From CAZJCK01 sp964544635 (GTDB lineage Bacteria > Zixibacteria > MSB-5A5 > GN15 > FEB-12): 23,422 nucleotides of DNA. How positions within the stretch are numbered: position 1 is the first letter of the stretch; each line of letters begins with the position of its first letter. Where the stretch lies: positions 1-23,422 of the forward strand of contig CAZJCK010000055.1 in the NCBI GenBank assembly GCA_964544635.1, in the 5' to 3' direction. Both the position numbers and the translations under genes were made by a program. The notes beneath the pieces are model-generated. The model worked only from the letters and a program-made list of their open reading frames with translations. It ran no database searches and was not told where the DNA came from. Positions 23,098-23,422 of the stretch are shown piece by piece.

Positions 23098-23319
23098 ATG
23101 TCGATCCAGGTACATCTCGATCTGCTGCTGGTAAAAAAGAAAATGTCGTTGACTCAACTGTCGGAGCAGGTCGGTGTGACGATCGCCAACCTCTCGATAC
23201 TCAAGCAAAACAAAGCGCGCGCTGTTCGCTTTTCAACCCTTGGGGCGATCTGCAAGGCGCTCGACTGCCAGCCGGGCGACCTGCTGACGTACGACACTAC
23301 CGAAGCGAACGATCAGTAG
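23098..23319 (+). CDS. Small XRE/Cro-type helix-turn-helix regulator (YozG-like)
   Basis: A 73-residue DNA-binding protein consisting almost only of a Cro/C1 helix-turn-helix (about residues 8-65): 'MSLTQLSEQVGVTIANLSIL', then 'RFSTLGAICKALDCQPGDLL'. This is the short YozG/HTH_26 type, in which the domain dimerises without a separate effector domain. GGAG (23085-23088) lies 9 bases before the ATG. Autoregulation is likely given the dyad over its -10. Its stop overlaps the 3' end of the convergent gene by 7 bases. Such short regulators often accompany a DUF2975 membrane protein; none is seen here. Confidence 0.92.
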   Translation: MSIQVHLDLLLVKKKMSLTQLSEQVGVTIANLSILKQNKARAVRFSTLGAICKALDCQPGDLLTYDTTEANDQ

Positions 23320-23422
23320 TTGTATTTCGGCTGCCACTTGTTGGCGCCGTCTTTCAGCAAGTCAAAGAAGTGCCAGACCGAGCAGAACTTGTCGCCCGGT
23401 CCGAAAAAGGCCGCCTTCGCGG
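23313..23422 (-). CDS. 3' end of an unidentified protein gene (runs off the right edge)
   Basis: The reverse strand from the right edge reads 35 codons without interruption to TGA at 23315-23313. The tail includes 'GPGDKFCSVWHFFDLL' and ends 'WQPKYNY'. Codon use matches the neighbouring genes and the frame is the only open one, so it is probably the C-terminus of a real protein. It is too short to assign a family. It converges on the XRE gene with a 7-base overlap. Confidence 0.6.
   Translation of the reverse strand, partial: AKAAFFGPGDKFCSVWHFFDLLKDGANKWQPKYNY

Overview
The window is a GC-rich, gene-dense piece of a Gram-negative bacterial chromosome. Evidence for an outer membrane is direct: a beta-barrel protein, a DUF5916-type surface protein, a LolA-like periplasmic protein and several lipoproteins with clear lipoboxes. 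The mix (TPR and PEGA proteins, many secreted proteins of unknown function, short overlapping housekeeping genes) resembles uncultured FCB-group lineages such as Zixibacteria. That placement is an inference from gene style, not from a marker gene. I see no rRNA, tRNA, CRISPR array, insertion sequence or phage module.

Layout. 1-831 (-): 5' part of a DUF5916/CBM9-like gene. 1056-1403 (-): single-domain STAS anti-sigma antagonist with its own promoter and terminator. 1404-1882: long intergenic stretch with two terminator-like hairpins pointing in opposite directions. 1883-2720 (+): ECF sigma factor overlapping a small zinc-finger anti-sigma gene. 2941-7688 (+): four-gene envelope operon (RND/MMPL permease, LolA-like protein, outer-membrane barrel, YgaP-like membrane protein) closed by a terminator. 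7804-8619 (+): lipoprotein with its own terminator. 8756-11133 (+): pyruvate dikinase regulatory kinase/pyrophosphorylase, MurQ, and a haem-binding CxxCH protein. 11352-12587 (+): lipoprotein with MORN-like glycine/aromatic repeats and an Asp-rich tail. 12750-12879 (+): promoter, two hairpins and a strong terminator with no ORF, a candidate small RNA. 13003-13860 (-) and 13913-15316 (+): divergent TPR lipoprotein and secreted metzincin-like metalloprotease. 15363-19010 (+): tightly packed run of a divergent DprA-like protein, YigZ/IMPACT, a PfkB sugar kinase, a PAP2 phosphatase and a macrodomain protein. 19004-20008 (-): PEGA-domain protein, convergent with the macrodomain gene. 20135-20962 (+): arsenite methyltransferase ArsM. 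21078-22785 (-): small secreted helical protein and periplasmic TPR protein. 23098-23319 (+): small XRE-type regulator. 23313-23422 (-): 3' end of an unidentified gene.

How the genes may work together. The sigma/anti-sigma pair lies directly upstream of a trans-envelope operon. The permease, a LolA-like carrier and a barrel form a plausible route for moving a hydrophobic molecule from inner to outer membrane. MurQ (cell-wall recycling), the PAP2 phosphatase and the secreted proteins add to the envelope theme. The PPDK regulator and ArsM are metabolic and detoxification functions. The TPR gene at 22785 and the XRE gene at 23098 are divergent, and each -10 element lies in an inverted repeat containing TAACCGAT, which suggests a small regulatory circuit. 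The most novel-looking items are the candidate RNA at about 12786-12879, the repeat lipoprotein before it, the permease operon, and the paired dyads at 22832 and 22999.
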